Below, piece by piece: positions 63,218 to 64,000 of a stretch of DNA of 64,000 nucleotides. This stretch comes from Acetobacterium woodii DSM 1030 (lineage in GTDB: Bacteria; Bacillota; Clostridia; Eubacteriales; Eubacteriaceae). The notes under the pieces were generated by a model, which searched no databases, was not told the DNA's origin, and saw only the letters and a list, made by a program, of their open reading frames with translations. Numbering within the stretch: the stretch's first letter is position 1; every line of letters starts with the position of its first letter. The stretch spans positions 1,601,732 through 1,665,731 of the forward strand of contig NC_016894.1 of NCBI RefSeq assembly GCF_000247605.1, in the 5' to 3' direction. Both the position numbers and the translations under genes were made by a program.

Positions 63218-64000
63218 ATCGTTTTTCGGGTTCCAGCAGGCACCTTTTGACAAGGGCATTGATTCCTCGATGCTCTTTCAGTCGGAGGCTTACAAGGAAG
63301 TTCTGGCCCGCCTGGATTATCTCAAAACGACCCGCGGTTTTGGCCTGATTACCGGGGACCCCGGGGTTGGTAAAACTTCAACCCTACGGGTCTTTGCGGA
63401 CAGTTTGAATCCGTCGTTATATAAGGTCATGTATTTTCCGATGTCTTCCGGGACAACCATGGATTTTTACCGGGGACTGGCATTTTCGCTGGGGGAACAG
63501 CCGAAATTCCGCAAAGTCGAGCTGTTCTTTCAGATTCAGAATGCCATTACCGATCTTTATGACAAGCGCCGCATCACCCCGGTCTTTATCCTCGATGAGA
63601 TGCAGTCGGCTTCGGCCCAGTTTCTTCACGATCTGAGCATCATTTTTAACTTTGACATGGATAAACGCAACCCTTTTATTCTGATTCTCACCGGGTTACC
63701 AACTCTGGCCAACCGTCTGGCCTTAAACCAGAACCGGTCGCTTGATCAGCGGCTGGTGACCCGCTTTCATTTTTCACCATTGACCCCGGATGAAGTCAGG
63801 GACTACATCAAACACCGGTTCAGGCATGCCGGTGTTTCACGGAATCTGATCAACGAGAATGCTTATGAGGCCATTTCGTCTTCAACGGGTGGCTATCCCC
63901 GATTAGTCGGTAATCTCGTTACCCAATGTCTGATTCTTACCTTTCAAAAGCAGCGTGATCTCATCGATGAAGAGATTGTTTTTGCCGCTTCTGCGGAAGC
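63210..64000 (+). CDS. ExeA/TniB-like AAA+ ATPase, transposon-encoded, 3'-truncated by window edge
   Basis: The frame opens at the ATG at 63210 and stays open to the end of the window (263 codons). Walker A is GDPGVGKTS, Walker B PVFILDEMQS, and the sensor region ILTGLPTLANRLAL. The first residues YKSFFGFQQAPFDKG are the ExeA-type start. The protein would regulate target selection by the adjacent transposase. No separate ribosome site is obvious, consistent with translational coupling to the transposase end. Confidence 0.88.
   Translation, partial: MYKSFFGFQQAPFDKGIDSSMLFQSEAYKEVLARLDYLKTTRGFGLITGDPGVGKTSTLRVFADSLNPSLYKVMYFPMSSGTTMDFYRGLAFSLGEQPKFRKVELFFQIQNAITDLYDKRRITPVFILDEMQSASAQFLHDLSIIFNFDMDKRNPFILILTGLPTLANRLALNQNRSLDQRLVTRFHFSPLTPDEVRDYIKHRFRHAGVSRNLINENAYEAISSSTGGYPRLVGNLVTQCLILTFQKQRDLIDEEIVFAASAE

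Larger units (their letters stand above)
61170..64000 (+). mobile_element. Three-gene transposon (DUF6431 protein, DDE transposase, AAA ATPase), right end outside window
   Basis: A contiguous plus-strand unit with distinctly higher G+C and C-ending codon use than the chromosome. It contains a zinc-finger DUF6431-like gene, an rve-type DDE transposase and an ExeA/TniB-like ATPase that overlaps the transposase. Terminal inverted repeats could not be identified. The left boundary is set to the point where the integrase homology stops, about 61170-61200. Right end lies beyond 64000. Confidence 0.7.

Overview
The window looks like the chromosome of a low-GC strict anaerobe of the class Clostridia, most likely an acetogen-type Eubacteriaceae member such as Acetobacterium (inference from gene content and style, not a database match). 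Supporting signs are AT-rich DNA with strong GGAGG ribosome sites, a minimal SufC/SufB pair, a sensory [FeFe]-hydrogenase operon, T-box control of branched-chain amino-acid synthesis, citramalate synthase, molybdopterin genes and many cyclic-di-GMP proteins.

Layout. 1-15 kb: end of galE; a reverse-strand redox/sulfur operon (CoA-disulfide-reductase-like flavoprotein, rhodanese domain, ArsR regulator); sufCB; a split ThrE-type exporter with coaBC; a divergent ECF S component; yqeC; cstA; a secreted 5'-nucleotidase; tadA; a DUF362 ferredoxin protein. 14.8-26.4 kb: a T-box-led operon ilvC-leuA-cimA-leuC-leuD-leuB-ilvD-ilvB that makes Leu, Ile and Val precursors. It ends in a terminator followed directly by a group II intron fragment. 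27-44 kb: a signalling island with two PAS-GGDEF paralogues, a membrane GGDEF protein, a ClC channel, an HD-GYP protein with a carbohydrate-binding-like ectodomain, an XRE/TPR regulator, a 1011-aa chemoreceptor and two tandem GGDEF-EAL paralogues, the second with a damaged EAL site. 44-48 kb: potABCD on the reverse strand. 48-53 kb: an HD-GYP gene divergent from a three-gene sensory hydrogenase operon (2Fe-2S protein, PAS-containing [FeFe]-hydrogenase, SpoIIE/PP2C phosphatase). 53-60 kb: upp, glutaredoxin, PC4-like protein, moaB/mogA, an E1-like enzyme, a decayed substrate-binding pseudogene, moaA-moaC-MOSC, a small membrane protein, glyA and DUF1294. 60.6-64 kb: tRNA-Leu(CAG) with a truncated integrase facing it, then a GC-richer three-gene transposon running off the right edge.

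A recurrent theme is a family of palindromic elements. There are long copies (about 171 bp, ends reading taggtaattgcgaaa, two flanked by roughly 11-bp direct repeats) and short derivatives of about 50 bp, at least eight in all. They sit between genes, three of them inside the ilv-leu operon. They look like MITEs and are the least explained structure here. Other points worth checking are the A9-tract frameshift separating flavoprotein and rhodanese, the Cys-to-Ala change in the hydrogenase active-site motif, and the apparent AUC start of tadA.
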